A stretch of 64,000 nt of DNA from contig KV748182.1 in assembly GCA_001692895.1 (NCBI GenBank), forward strand, positions 1,926,341 through 1,990,340. Reading direction: 5' to 3'. This DNA is from Cenococcum geophilum 1.58. Lineage: Eukaryota > Ascomycota > Dothideomycetes > Gloniales > Gloniaceae. Below the pieces are notes generated by a model. The model had not been told where the DNA came from and ran no database searches. It saw only the letters and a program-made list of their open reading frames with translations. Positions 1 to 10,162 of this stretch are shown here, in pieces. Each line of letters begins with the position of its first letter. Position 1 is the stretch's first letter. The translations under genes and the position numbers were made by a program.

Positions 1-435
1 ACATCCCCTTTTTGATATTATGACGTAATGACAGGCAGTCCGCTGCCTCATCTGTCGCAAATCCTTGACAACACCTAGCCAAACTCGAGCACCTTACTCC
101 CGGATACGTCATCAAACTAACGAATACAACAGTGTAAACATCAATGATTTCATTCTTAAACTCGAGAAGAGACTCAATGGCATAGCCATCAGTGTCGCTC
201 GCGTTCTAACAGCTTTGACAGCTATCAGTCAAACCCACGCGACAATCACGACATTGAGCGTCACCATGCCACATTAAGTGCAGTCTGCACATTTTCTACA
301 ACTACCTAGAGGGATCTAACATCTGAGTCACCCCGCCCAGCCCCGTAGTCATCCAATCCCAAGCATCCCAACCTCAGCGGAGCTAGCTCCCTCAAAGCTT
401 GGCCTTCTTCCGCTCCACCCCACCCACTCCGCCGC
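1..435. other. Left-edge intergenic DNA
   Basis: This is normal-composition DNA beyond the 3' end of the CCT5 gene. A 70-codon open frame at 65-277 on the plus strand has no recognisable domain and no sensible neighbour exons. I see no supported gene. It probably holds the 3' UTR and terminator of CCT5. Confidence 0.4.
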
Positions 436-3374
436 TCAGAACTCATTCTCGTCGCTTCCGGCGATAATTACATTATTGACCTGGTACGCACGGTTACACA
501 ACATGCCGCCAAAGGGTGTTAGTGCGCAAACTATGGCGCAAGCCACGGGGTGCGATACGAGCAGCAAGGCGGGAGGGAGCGGGGAAGGGGCGCGTGCGCA
601 CCGCCATTCGCTAATAGGCGAGTATGTGCGAATGCATGAGGTAAGGAAATAGACGGGAAATATGAGAAGGCTTGAGGTGGAGGATTGTGGAGGTGCGGGA
701 TCACATGGGCGCGGGTACCACGTACGTGGCGTTTGCGTTGTGTTTCCGGTGCTGAAAGGGGAACGGGAGGAAAGGGATGTAAGGGACGGCCGATTGTTTC
801 GGTCTTTTACTTTTTTGGGGACATGCGAAGGGGATTTATTTGGGATATTGGGAACCCCAACAAAAGTTGTTGGTGTTGTTCAAGGCAAGGAAAATGTTGC
901 AGCAAACGCCGACGTACCTTCAGGACCATTCTGCATAGCTGCGTTGCTAGTAGCAATTGTTGTCGCTTGGAGATGAGGGGATCGATGACAAAATGTTCGC
1001 GCATATCTACCAATGAACGCCAGAGCTGTCAGCCAGTAGTCCAATAATCTGTTTCAGGCATTCGGTGATGCGAGGACGCGTGTTTTCGGTGTTGTCTTGT
1101 GTGATAAAAAGAAATAGCAAACGGGATTGAAGAGCCGATGCGTAGATAAAACGTGGGGGTTTGGCTGGGCGGCTGAGGATGGCGTTCCGTGAAAACGCCC
1201 CGCTTCCGGGGATGCATACATCGCATCTGCATCTCGAGCCCGCAGGGGCTTTTGGCGAGCTAGCCGGACCAACTATCTGCAGTGACAGCGGCCAGCCACA
1301 AATGGGGATTGCTACCAATTGCCGAACGATGTTGCATGCATGCGAGATGTGATGGTGCACGCCTTTGGGTTTCTCGAACGGATCGGCAAGGTCAAATGGA
1401 GATCGTGGGTTAAGGACAGGAGAATATTGGAAATAGAATTACCATTACTGCCTGTCTGCATGCAGTCAACCCCAAGGCGTGTGTTCTTTTCTTTGACTTG
1501 TCGAGACTTGATAGCGGCCAGTGTCTCGATTGGGCTCAGCCCGGAGTTCTCGGCCAGTGCCATTGGCACAGCGTCCAACGCATCGGCGAAAGCACGCATA
1601 GCATATTGCTCGAGGCCAGGGCTCTGCGGATGTGTCAGAAACATGCAGGTTTCAGGTCAATGTTGACTCTGCCTAAATTTGGTGGCGCCATGTTTACCTT
1701 GACGGCTGCATCCTCTACTGCTAGTGAGCAGGCAATTTCAGCTGCACCACCCCCGTACACTATGCGGTTGTCTTTGACCAGGTTTCGGACGACACAGAGC
1801 GCGTCGTGCAGGGAACGTTTGGCCTCGTCGATAATCTTCCAGTCATGTTTAGTCAGTAAGGTTCCCAATTAGTTCTAGGCGCAATATCAAAACACAAACC
1901 AATATCAACCGTATTATAACACCGATAGGAACCTAAGGATAGGACACGTACCATCTTGTTACTTCCTCGGACAAATACGGTGACTGCTCGTGTATTAGCA
2001 CATTCCTCGATGACAAGCATCTTGTCTCTGGTCGTGCCAAAGGTCATCTCTCGAACAACACCGGCAGTCCCAAGCTTCTCAGAGCTCAGGTCCTCAAAAC
2101 GGGGTACTATTCTACCATTCGTGGCAATGGCAATAAGCTCGATCTCTGGTCCGCCAACCCACCGTACGGCCGGAAGTTTGTTGGTAAGGAGAAGATGGTT
2201 GGCCTCATCATCAAATCCCCACTGGCATATCACTACGTTCGCTCCGGTGTCCTTAATCTGCTGGATCATCTCGGTGAACTTGTTAGCTTCGTACTTTTGT
2301 AAGCGCTTGAATTCCTCGACGGAAGTGATATCCAGTTTGTGTTTCGTTTTCGGCTTTGGAGGCTCAAACGCGCATGTGAGGATCGCCAGCTTTGCATCTC
2401 GCACTTCGGAAGGCATCTGAGGATGGGAGAAGTCTTTATCCACGATGACGCCTTTAACAAGCAGAGAGTCTTCCAGCGAGCCTCCGACTTTGCCATCCAC
2501 CTTGATCAATTCGAAGTCGACATCTTTTCGCTCTAAATCAGCGACTGATAATACAGCATCCACAGCTATCTGTGCAAACTGATCGTGTGCCTTCGAGACG
2601 ATCTTGCTCCCTAAACTAGTCTTAGCAACCTTGAAGAGGTTCGATGTCTGTTCTTTCGAGAACGGTATGGTGTCGCTAATTTTGTCTAACTCTGCCACGG
2701 CCACCTCGCATGCTTGGTCGTATCCGTCAGCTATCCTGATGGGATGTATGCCCTTGTCGATGAGGTCTGCCGCTTGTTCAAGAAGTGCCCCGGCAAGGAC
2801 AACTACGCCGGTTGTGCCATCTCCTATCTCGTCGTCCTGGGATTTGGAGAGTTCGACTAATAACTTGGCGACATGATTTGAAATTTCCATCTGTAGATTC
2901 TGTCAGAGATTGAAAGAACTCTTGGGTCTGCCTATGCGTACTTGTGACAGAATTGTAGCGCCGTCATTCGTTACAGTAATATCTCCATCGGGCGATATCA
3001 GAATCTTATCCAGTCCTCTTGGGCCCTATTACCACTCATAAGCATGACCCCAAGTCATAACCTGCGAAAGTCATACGAGAGAAGTTTTAACAATGTTCGC
3101 GACTGTTCTGGCAGCTAAAATATGTGACTTGACTGCCTCATTGCCATGCTGTCTCTTTTTCTTTCCCTGACTATAAGTTCAGTTAGCACCAGTTTAGACG
3201 CTCACGAAAGCTAATCTAGGATATCTTAAGGTGCATACTCTCTAACTATAATGAACGGCCGTCCCTGCTCATCCTTCATCACCTGCGCTGTTATTGACCA
3301 TGTTAGTTGCCTGTCACTGGTGGTGTGTTGTTTTTCCGGATGCGCTGGATAGGATAAAAGGTACCGTTAGACAT
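436..3374 (-). CDS. CCT5: T-complex protein 1 subunit epsilon (CCT5), 9 exons
   Basis: Epsilon subunit of the cytosolic TRiC/CCT chaperonin, which folds actin, tubulin and other proteins by ATP hydrolysis. My exons on the minus strand are 3374-3365, 3287-3239, 3170-3077, 3025-2942, 2890-1952, 1835-1698, 1623-1443, 1006-918 and 480-436. They join in frame to 542 residues, close to the family length (about 540-560). Seen in the frame: [19 protein letters not shown] near the N-terminus, KTSLGPRGLDK, NDGATIL and the ATPase motif GDGTTGVV (about residues 102-109), then a long apical domain and a C-terminus ending DENEF. These are family signatures, so the identity is firm. The first exon codes only three residues plus one base (MSN), and the last 15 codons lie beyond a 437-bp intron, long for a fungus. 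Both ends are the least certain parts; the next possible start is the ATG at 3279. It is divergent from the HP1 gene. Confidence 0.93.
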
Positions 3375-3871
3375 ATCAAGTTCTGTTGATGCCAAATATT
3401 AGCTTGTGGGCCTTGGGAAGAGTCTGCTAAAATAGAAAAGCCTTTTCAAGCTTTCTTGGAGCCCGTAGTACATACGCATTGCCATCTTCCTGCCCGGCTG
3501 CTTCTTGGGGATTTCCTAAAACTCCGTAGCTGTTTCTCAGACACTCAGAATACAAGAAAATAGTTGTGAACTAATAAAGTCAAGTAGGTGGGTTACAAAA
3601 CGCGTGGTGGGGTTCGTCCGTGGTGTTGCGGCTCTGCTCAAAATTCTGGAGACGTGAACTTTGCCAAGCTTCGCGATCTTCATCTACGCGACATCGACCA
3701 TCTCCACATTCATCAACATACAAACACCACAGCTATACCAACCTCTGTAGCTGGCTACTATCATTTGGGCGCACTGTCAATTGAGCTGCTGCGACTTTAT
3801 CACATTATTCGTGATTGTCATAGCTTCTCATTCGCCTCATCCAGCGCGTCAAGTCAAACTCTAGGCAAAAC
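3375..3871. promoter_or_regulatory. Shared 5' region between CCT5 and the HP1-like gene
   Basis: These 497 bases separate the two start codons of a divergent gene pair, so both core promoters must lie here. The stretch just before the HP1 start (about 3680-3870) is rich in CA and CT runs, as in many fungal 5' leaders. I see no clear TATA box. Function is inferred from layout. Confidence 0.5.
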
Positions 3872-4927
3872 ATGCCTCGTAGGTGCCTCCCGCGTCGAGC
3901 TATCGGCCCAAAATATTTTGCTTATGTATCGCATCATAGCCGCAATTAGCGATGATGAGGTCTCAGCCTCTGAGGACGAGATTCCCTTCCGCAATAAGCC
4001 TGAACAAAACAAGGACGAAAGCGCGGACAAGAATGATGAAGAGGAGGACGAAGGCGATGGCGGAGAGGAGTACGCGCACTTGAAACATTGCAAAAGAAAA
4101 ACAGCTGATGTAGACTTGAAGATATGTCGTTGAGAAGATTCTGAGTCACGCATTCGATGCCGAAGTGAGCTGTCCTCAGCTTTTTAATTCTGTACACACT
4201 ACTAATACACTTTAGGGAATTTGCAAATATGAAGTCAAGTGGTTAGGTTACGAAAAGAAAGAAGACCGAACGTGGGAGCCGGAAAGTAATCTGTAAGCCA
4301 TCCAGACGCGCTCAGCGCATTCGTTACAATCGCTAGAAACTGAGAGAAAATGGCAGATCTGGCGCCTCTGACTTATTAGAAGAATACTTCAAAAAGATCG
4401 GCGGACGTCCAAAACCTCCACAAAAGAAGGAGCGGAAAAGGAAGCAATCAACCGGCACACCAAGTGAGCCTAAGGGCACAGGCAGGGGGCGGAAGAAGAT
4501 AAGGGGCGAGGATGAAGATTCGGGAACCCCAGCTTCAGCAGCTGGCAAGAAGGCTAAGAAAACGAAAGAATGGGAACCCCCAGCAGGCTCATGGGAGGAC
4601 CACGTTATGTCCATCGATACCGTGGAGGAAATACCTGATTATAAAACTGGCGAGAAGGTTCTCTACGGTTACGTGGTGTGGAATAATGGGAGGAAGTCCC
4701 AGCATCCTCTGAGGGTGATAAACAACAAATGCCCACAAAAGGCATGTTGCTTTGCTGAAATCTCAAATCCTTTGGAATGGAGCTAACAATATTACATAGA
4801 TGCTTCGGTATTACGAACAACATCTGTAAGCACCATATAAAACTGCGTTAACAGAAAATTTATTCTAACCTCTTCTAGCGTATTCAAAACAGGCGAAGAG
4901 CCCAATGGCGATGCTGAGGACGAATGA
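3872..4927 (+). CDS. Heterochromatin protein 1 homologue (chromodomain + chromoshadow domain)
   Basis: Nuclear reader of H3K9 methylation, of the Swi6/HP1/HepA type. Exons 3872-3878, 3940-4069, 4122-4164, 4216-4292, 4345-4741, 4800-4825 and 4879-4927 give 242 residues. The 7-base first exon codes MPP with the next exon. An acidic N-terminus (residues 5-45) leads into the chromodomain. Its aromatic cage is seen as Tyr47 (EEYVVEKIL), Trp69 and Tyr72 (VKWLGY), followed by DRTWEPE. A basic, probably DNA-binding hinge rich in Lys and Arg (about 95-160) precedes a chromoshadow domain (about 162-234, WEPPAGSWEDHVMSIDTV to MLRYYEQHL). Chromoshadow domains form dimers and recruit partners. Intron 5 needs a GC donor (AAG/GCATGT at 4742); all other introns are GT-AG. 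The proteins known from Neurospora and Aspergillus act on RIPped DNA, which is plentiful in this window. Confidence 0.92.
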
Positions 4928-5732
4928 AGTCCTTTGTTCCGACACCCTTATCCCGCTTCATCTTAGAGTAATGACACATCAACACCTACTCAGAGGCAGG
5001 AGCATTCCCCAACTACTCTCAGATATAGTATTTTTTCGGTTGGCTTATGCCTGAGATTTCAGACTCCAAGCACTAGGTATCTCTGTTCTGGTTTTTGAAA
5101 GTCATGGCGTGGGTGGAATTTTGAGCCACGAACTCGATTGGCATATTTATTCTGGTGTGCTAGGCGTCAAACCTCCAGGGTTGCTTAGAGCCTTGGAATC
5201 CATGCTTCTGCTTCTCAAATTGTATTTAACTCAACTGAACATTGAGCATTTAGCGCTTTACCACATAAGCTCGGCCCCCTAGAGCCTGGCCACCCCCTGA
5301 ATTCGGCCACCTAACCCGATCGATCACACCACACACTCCCAAAGCGATACACGACATTGTTCCGTATTAAGGCAGAAATAATCCGGAACAAGTCATATAC
5401 CGGTATTGGGCAGAACGGGAGATAGTATTACAGTTCTACCTCTTCTTTCTACTTACAACCTATTTACCCTATTTATATACTTAGTTATTACCCCCACAAC
5501 CTCAATCATGCGCCTGCACCTACTAGTTCTATATATACAACGTCTCTCATACGTAGATCAACCTCAATACAAGCCTCCTACGTCCCTAACACCGACTTTA
5601 GGAGGTGGCCGAGCTCTAGGGGTCCGAGCTTATAACAAAATCTATCACCTATAGGTGGTAAAATGAGCATTAGCCTGGTGCAGAATGTATTTGAGTACTG
5701 TTCTGAATTTATGTTTACTATTTAAAATTTGA
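4928..5732. other. Intergenic DNA
   Basis: It holds the 3' flank of the HP1-like gene and moderately AT-rich DNA. An 82-codon plus-strand frame at 5406-5654 has no domain. I see no gene. The last 14 bases (5719-5732) are the left target duplication of the LINE fragment that follows. Confidence 0.4.
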
Positions 5733-5916
5733 GGCTGCAGCTACGTGCGGAAATGGTCAACGGGGTTTTACCCTACTGAGGTGGCTCATAGGGCTTTTCT
5801 CCCCCCAATATACCAGGGGTTTTTCCTGTCAATATTACTCCCTACGTGTACGGAGTAGTCTGCGTGGGCCCGCGCTAGGGATCCGGATCAGACGTTAAGC
5901 AATGAATGAACAATAA
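5733..5916 (+). mobile_element. 5'-truncated LINE tail (about 184 bp) with target duplication
   Basis: The core from about 5850 to 5910 (GGAGTAGTCTGCGTGGGCCC, then GATCAGACGTTAAGCAATGA) matches the reverse complement of the 3' ends of the two large LINE copies (10380-10460 and 47160-47235). A nearly perfect 14-bp direct repeat flanks it: TATTTAAAATTTGA at 5719-5732 and TATTTAACATTTGA at 5917-5930. This fits target-primed insertion of a severely 5'-truncated copy on the plus strand. It shares extra sequence (ACTGAGGTGGCTCATAGGG) with the fragment at 38860-39872, so those two are the closer relatives. It has no coding part. Confidence 0.75.
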
Positions 5917-5930
5917 TATTTAACATTTGA

Positions 5931-6302
5931 AATTTACGAACCCTCTCCTTTCTGCTCTTCTCGCCGAGCAAGTACAGTGAAGCATATGATTTGGATTGTT
6001 ATGGTTAAGAATTCCATGTATTGTCTACATATATATAGCCGTCCGCATCTAGTAGCAGGGTATTTAATTCACATCTAGCATCGCTAAACGTCGCTCAAGA
6101 AGAAAATAATAGCCCAGCAAAACCCAATCCCAAACGTCAATTATGCTATGCCATTTCAACCTATTATCCATAAACCCGTATGTAGTAGATTTCGGCAGTC
6201 ATATCATCATTACGCAATCAAGCGTACTTCAATTCATCAACGCACCGCCATAGCTCCTTCTCTTTCTTTCCTTTTTTTTTTAACCAGGGTGACTGGGCGT
6301 AT
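5931..6302. other. Intergenic DNA
   Basis: AT-leaning DNA with a short T run at about 6271-6281, just downstream of the miniprotein gene that is read leftwards; the run could sit in its 3' UTR. No gene is seen. Confidence 0.35.
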
Positions 6303-6452
6303 TTACCCCTCTGTGACATCGCTCATGGCGCTGCTCGGCGCCCCACCGCCGACGGCCATGCGTGTTTGTAGGTAGTAGATTATGTAGGCGATTAGGGCAA
6401 TCAAGATGAAGAGGATCAGAATGATCAGGAAGATGACAATGTTGCGCTTCAT
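6303..6452 (-). CDS. 49-residue single-pass membrane miniprotein
   Basis: A short gene read from ATG at 6452 to TAA at 6303. The protein opens MKRNIVIFLIILILFILIAL: a basic N-terminus, then an unbroken hydrophobic helix (about residues 4-28, ending IIYYLQTR), then a short polar Gly/Ala/Ser tail ending SDVTEG. It resembles small tail-anchored or regulatory membrane peptides. The start sits in a good fungal context (CTCCACC before ATG), preceded by ACAACC repeats like a 5' leader. The hydrophobic run with no stop and the normal base composition argue for a real gene, but I recognise no family. It would be missed by a length cut-off. Its function is unknown; membrane insertion is inferred. Confidence 0.6.
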   Translation of the reverse strand: MKRNIVIFLIILILFILIALIAYIIYYLQTRMAVGGGAPSSAMSDVTEG

Positions 6453-6755
6453 GGTGGAGTGGTTGTGGTTGTGGTTGTCACTGCCGCGAATAGGAGCTCT
6501 ATTCAGCCGGAATTATATGTGGAGCAGTCTGAGGATATTCTGATTTGAGGATACTCTGAGAGGATTTGCGTAGTTAGGTTGATGAAGGTTCGTGAGGGTT
6601 TGGAGAACTGGGAAGCTTGGTATGAAGAAGCCCGAGGTAAGGAAGCTTGATTTAAGCTATACTAAGATGTCAGTAAGTATGTATAAAGCTTCCAGTAAAC
6701 TGCACCCACAATAAAACTACCCGAATCTTTAATCGCGATGCTGTCCTCTGCGTAT

Positions 6756-7075
6756 CGTAGCGAATATACCGTTCACAGTAATGGAGTTTGGTTGATGCTT
6801 GAACAGCTCAGCAGGGTAGCTTCAGCCTGGTTCAGTGTCGTGTATCCCACAAGTGCAAATGCAATGTCGCACAAATAATAATTGTAGCAAAGTACAATTG
6901 TAGCTTGGGGGTATGTTGATAAGAAATGCCGTTCCAATTGAAGAGACAGCGTTATATTCGCGTTTTTGCGGCCTTCAATTTGGTTCTCCTGGCCAACTGC
7001 GAATCTCCAGGGCAACCAAGGCGATTCTCCAGGGCAACCAAAAAGGTCCTCGCGCGTAGCCTCAACCGTTCGCTT
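6756..7075. mobile_element. MITE-like element, copy A
   Basis: It begins CGTAGCGAATATACCGTTC and ends CCGTTCGCTTCAATTAC, so its ends are loosely inverted. It shares a diverged interior with copy B at 7116-7402: a TATTCGCGTTTTTGCG segment and a CTCCAGGGcAACCAAAA segment before the right end. Near the right side it carries an internal 22-bp tandem duplication (GAATCTCCAGGGCAACCAAG, about 6999-7041). No coding capacity is seen. Boundaries are approximate. Confidence 0.45.
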
Positions 7076-7115
7076 CAATTACAAGCGAGACTGGATGCAG
7101 GTTTCGCATTCGGTA

Positions 7116-7402
7116 CGTAGCGAACGCCCATGCTTGGCTGCAAAAACTTCCTCTCAGTCTCCATAGTGTTGCGATTTTTGTCAAATATCGTGAGGTTTCC
7201 ATCCCTACGACATTGCCAAACTTCATCGGCCACTGTAGAGACAGACAGTTGTATTCGCGTTTTGGCGCAGGCGTAGGCAAAAGAGAAAGAAAGAAGAAGC
7301 GTACGTCAAGTTCTAAATTGTTTCGATTTGATTCCCCTGGTCAACCAGAATAAATCTCCAGGGGAACCAAAATAGCTCGTGCGTGCCATGGGCGTTCGCT
7401 AC
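7116..7402. mobile_element. MITE-like element, copy B
   Basis: A 16-bp perfect inverted repeat, GTAGCGAACGCCCATG, bounds it at 7117-7132 and 7387-7402. Its interior parallels copy A about 350 bp upstream. A third GTAGCGAA end lies at about 7704. The superfamily is unclear because I find no clean target duplication. Confidence 0.55.
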
Positions 7403-7450
7403 AATTACTATATACAGTTAGTTGGTGGCGATTGAGCGAGCCCACCTGTA

Positions 7451-7689
7451 CAGCGTAGAAATAAGCGGCCGATATTGGCACATGCGCAACCACCAAAAAT
7501 CGATTTTTGAAGATATATTACTACCCTAATACTTTGTCATTTGCCCATTACGTCTTTTATAATCGTGTAGACGCTTTATATAGTACTTGTATATATTCTA
7601 AATTATCTTCTAGTCCATCTCCTCCTCAAACAATCGTCGATTTTTGGTGGTTACGCACGTGCCAATATCGGCCGCTTATTTCTACGCTG
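7451..7689. mobile_element. MITE (239 bp) with long terminal inverted repeats and TA duplication
   Basis: The left end CAGCGTAGAAATAAGCGGCC continues through GATATTGGCAC and is mirrored at the right end, 7630-7689. The inverted repeats are about 55-60 bp with a few mismatches. TA dinucleotides flank the element at 7449-7450 and 7690-7691, as expected for a Tc1/mariner-derived MITE. The short AT-rich centre has no coding capacity. The arms would form a near-perfect hairpin. Confidence 0.75.
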
Positions 7690-7691
7690 TA

Positions 7692-8178
7692 CAGCCCACG
7701 TACCGTAGCGAAATAAAAATTTGCCAGAGGGGGTCATGCGACTCCTGAAATAATTCTTCGCTTGACCCATGAGGACTTCTCCTGACACAACAACGCCAGT
7801 GCTGTTTGAAGTATTGCGGGCCTTCTATGCAGGGGTGGAACTTCATAAGACGCCGAAAAGGCAGACAGAGTTTTGCGTTGCTGTCGTGAAAACTCTAGCA
7901 AACAATATTCCCGCTGTTTATTACAGATACCGGTGTATTTAATGTCTGGAATTTCCGGACTGTGGGAGGCTGTCCAAACATGGTACTAAACATGTCATCG
8001 CAATCTTCTAACACCTATGCTTGAGATGTGAATCTAGTATCCTATCAAGCTCGTCCAAATATCCAACGTATGCGCCGCCAAATGCTGCCACAATGCGTCA
8101 TTTAGCTGATCCCCAAGATACCACAAATTCCAAACCATCATTAAACCCCAATTACCATTCCATTGGCCTCAGCATTAA
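7692..8178. other. Intergenic DNA
   Basis: It lies between the MITE and the 3' end of the Smr-domain gene and probably contains that gene's 3' UTR. No coding sequence is supported. Confidence 0.35.
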
Positions 8179-9851
8179 CTACGTTCTCTTCGCTACACCA
8201 CTTACGACTAGTATTCCACTCCCCACCTCTACCTTCCACCCCTCTCTTACAAGCATCCTCGCAACCGCAGGACCCAGCCTGCTAATTCCATGCTCACTAT
8301 GCCGTCCCAAGCCAGTCACGATCCTGTAGCCCTCCCCCATTTCACTATACCCCCTAAGATCAATACTCCCTTCACCAAGCCCATGCCACCACGCAGTGAC
8401 GCGCTCTCTTGCGATCCGAGTCGCATCCTTGACGCTAACCCCGTGCAAGTCCAGTTGTGTAGGCGTTGATTGAGACGACACGAGAGCGTCGGCATCAGCG
8501 GAACTGGCGGCCTTCAATGCCGCATCGTAGTCGCGGCCTAATTGAGAATAGTGGCCAGCGACTGCTTTCATGAGAGGTTCCGATTTGCCCTTGCGGTACG
8601 CGGCCGAGGCTTGGGTGAAAGCCGTAGATCTCGCGGCGCTGAGAGCTAAGATCGTATGTGGAACTGCTAGCAGCGGTGTAGCTGAACTAGGTCTTGAGGA
8701 TAATGGCGAAGGCTCTGAAAGATTGATAGGCGCGTAACGAGGAATTACTTCAATTTTCCCTGCGGATTTTATGTTTGGTTGGGCCACCAGTGCTTTAGCA
8801 AGCTTGTGTGCTGAGGCAGTGGATGGATGAGTGAGGCGAATAAGAGCAAGCGCGTGCGGGAGCTCGAGCGAGGGGAAGTCGGAGATCAGGTCGATGGCAT
8901 TCCGGAGAACGACAGAATTATCTCCTTTGATATGCCCATTAGCCTTAATATCGGCTTCTAACATAGCCATAATGGTCGCGGAGGTCGAGGCACCATTTCC
9001 GTGGTATAAAGAAGCGATATTTCTTTGGGATTGGTTTGTTAGGGAGGAAATCAAGTCCACATCCCTACTCGCATCATGCCATCGATTTGTTTGCTGTGCT
9101 GACGATGTCGCTGGCAGAGATATTGATCTTGCGTTTTGGATGTCTAAATTTCGTTTCTTCTTAGATTTCCCTTTGCGCCCACTCCAAGCAACTGTACGTT
9201 CTTCGAAAAAGGCATCTATACCTTTTGCGACAGCCTGCTCAGTCCCGGGATTATCTACAGAGTCTGCAAAGTACACATGGTTCAGCAGTTCGTCCGTCGC
9301 CTTGCCGAAATTTCCGCCGCATTTTTTGAGTGTGAATGAAACCAGTGCTGGCCTAAGTGTGGGGAATGTTTCCACAAGCCTGAACTCTTTAGTCGCAAAA
9401 TCAAGCTGCTCAATGTCATTCAGGTATCCGCCTCTTTCTGATGAATCCTCCGATATGGAGGCAGATTTATTGTTCAAGCTAAGTATAGAAATATCATTAG
9501 ATAAATTAGTAAGATCCGTAGCTGCTGATTGCGAGGCGGTCTCAGTCCTAGACTCTTCTTCATATGAGCCGTTGCTCTTCCCTGGGCTGAAACGCGCTGC
9601 CTGTCCACTGCTCGCCGAAGGATCAAATTCTGTATATTGTTCTTCAACCGCGCTCTGTTTTATGGGGTCGAGGAGCTCTCGAGCACGCTGCAACCGGTCT
9701 TGCTCATCAGGGTCAAAATCGAGAAATATCGCATATACTAGGGCAGGGTCAACAGGAGGGCAATATTCCCTCTATACCAGTCAGCAGCCGCGCTGTGCGT
9801 GTATAGGAGTGAGAATTTAGATACCTCTAAAATATTCAGTTCTTCATCCAT
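8179..9851 (-). CDS. CUE/DUF1771/Smr-domain protein (Cue2-like)
   Basis: Two exons, 9851-9825 and 9771-8179, give 539 residues (MDEELNILEREYCPPVDPAL at the start). Seen in order: a CUE-like ubiquitin-binding segment at about residues 140-176 (LVETFPTLRPALVSFTLKKC), a polar linker, a DUF1771-type helical stretch (about 395-440, AYRKGKSEPLMKAVAGHYSQ), and a C-terminal Smr domain with LDLHG (449-453) and TGLGRHS (495-501). In yeast, Cue2 with this layout cleaves mRNA at collided ribosomes in no-go decay; the same role here is inferred. LDLHG and the TGxGxHS loop are the conserved Smr features and both look intact. The first intron (9824-9772) is supported because only the spliced frame reads through a conserved N-terminus. 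Base composition is normal, although a repeat block begins just upstream. Confidence 0.85.
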
Positions 9852-10162
9852 ATTGGGTTTTCGAATATCCACGTCCTGTTGGTAAAGATCCTATCGTTTT
9901 CATAGTCGGACGTCTCTACCAATATCAGAACAGAGGCTGGAGAATATGTTTTCTCCTGAGTATATGGAATTGATTTTAATCCGTGGGAGAATATGATGAT
10001 TAAGTAGAGATATTGTGAAGGGGAGTTAGCGGGGTTTAAGTATTGATATCGGGCGGTGTCTATGACGAGTTCAAACCTTAAGCTTATCTCATAAATCAGA
10101 CGCTCCATATCAAAGTAAGTGGTCCGTGCGGAACGCCTTTTTCAAAACAACGCGTATATCTA
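9852..10162. other. 5' flank of the Smr gene
   Basis: Probable promoter and leader of the minus-strand Smr gene, running up to the repeat island. A 90-codon minus-strand frame (9836-10108) overlaps it but has no domain and would conflict with the Smr start. The last two bases (10161-10162) are the left TA of the MITE. Confidence 0.4.

Noticed and set aside
662-1666. Overlapping plus-strand open frames (104-120 codons) across the CCT5 3' end
   Set aside because: They run antisense to exons 6-7 and the last intron of CCT5 and show no domain; they are shadows.
8831-9820. 329-codon plus-strand frame
   Set aside because: Exactly antisense to the Smr-domain gene, whose frame carries clear domains.
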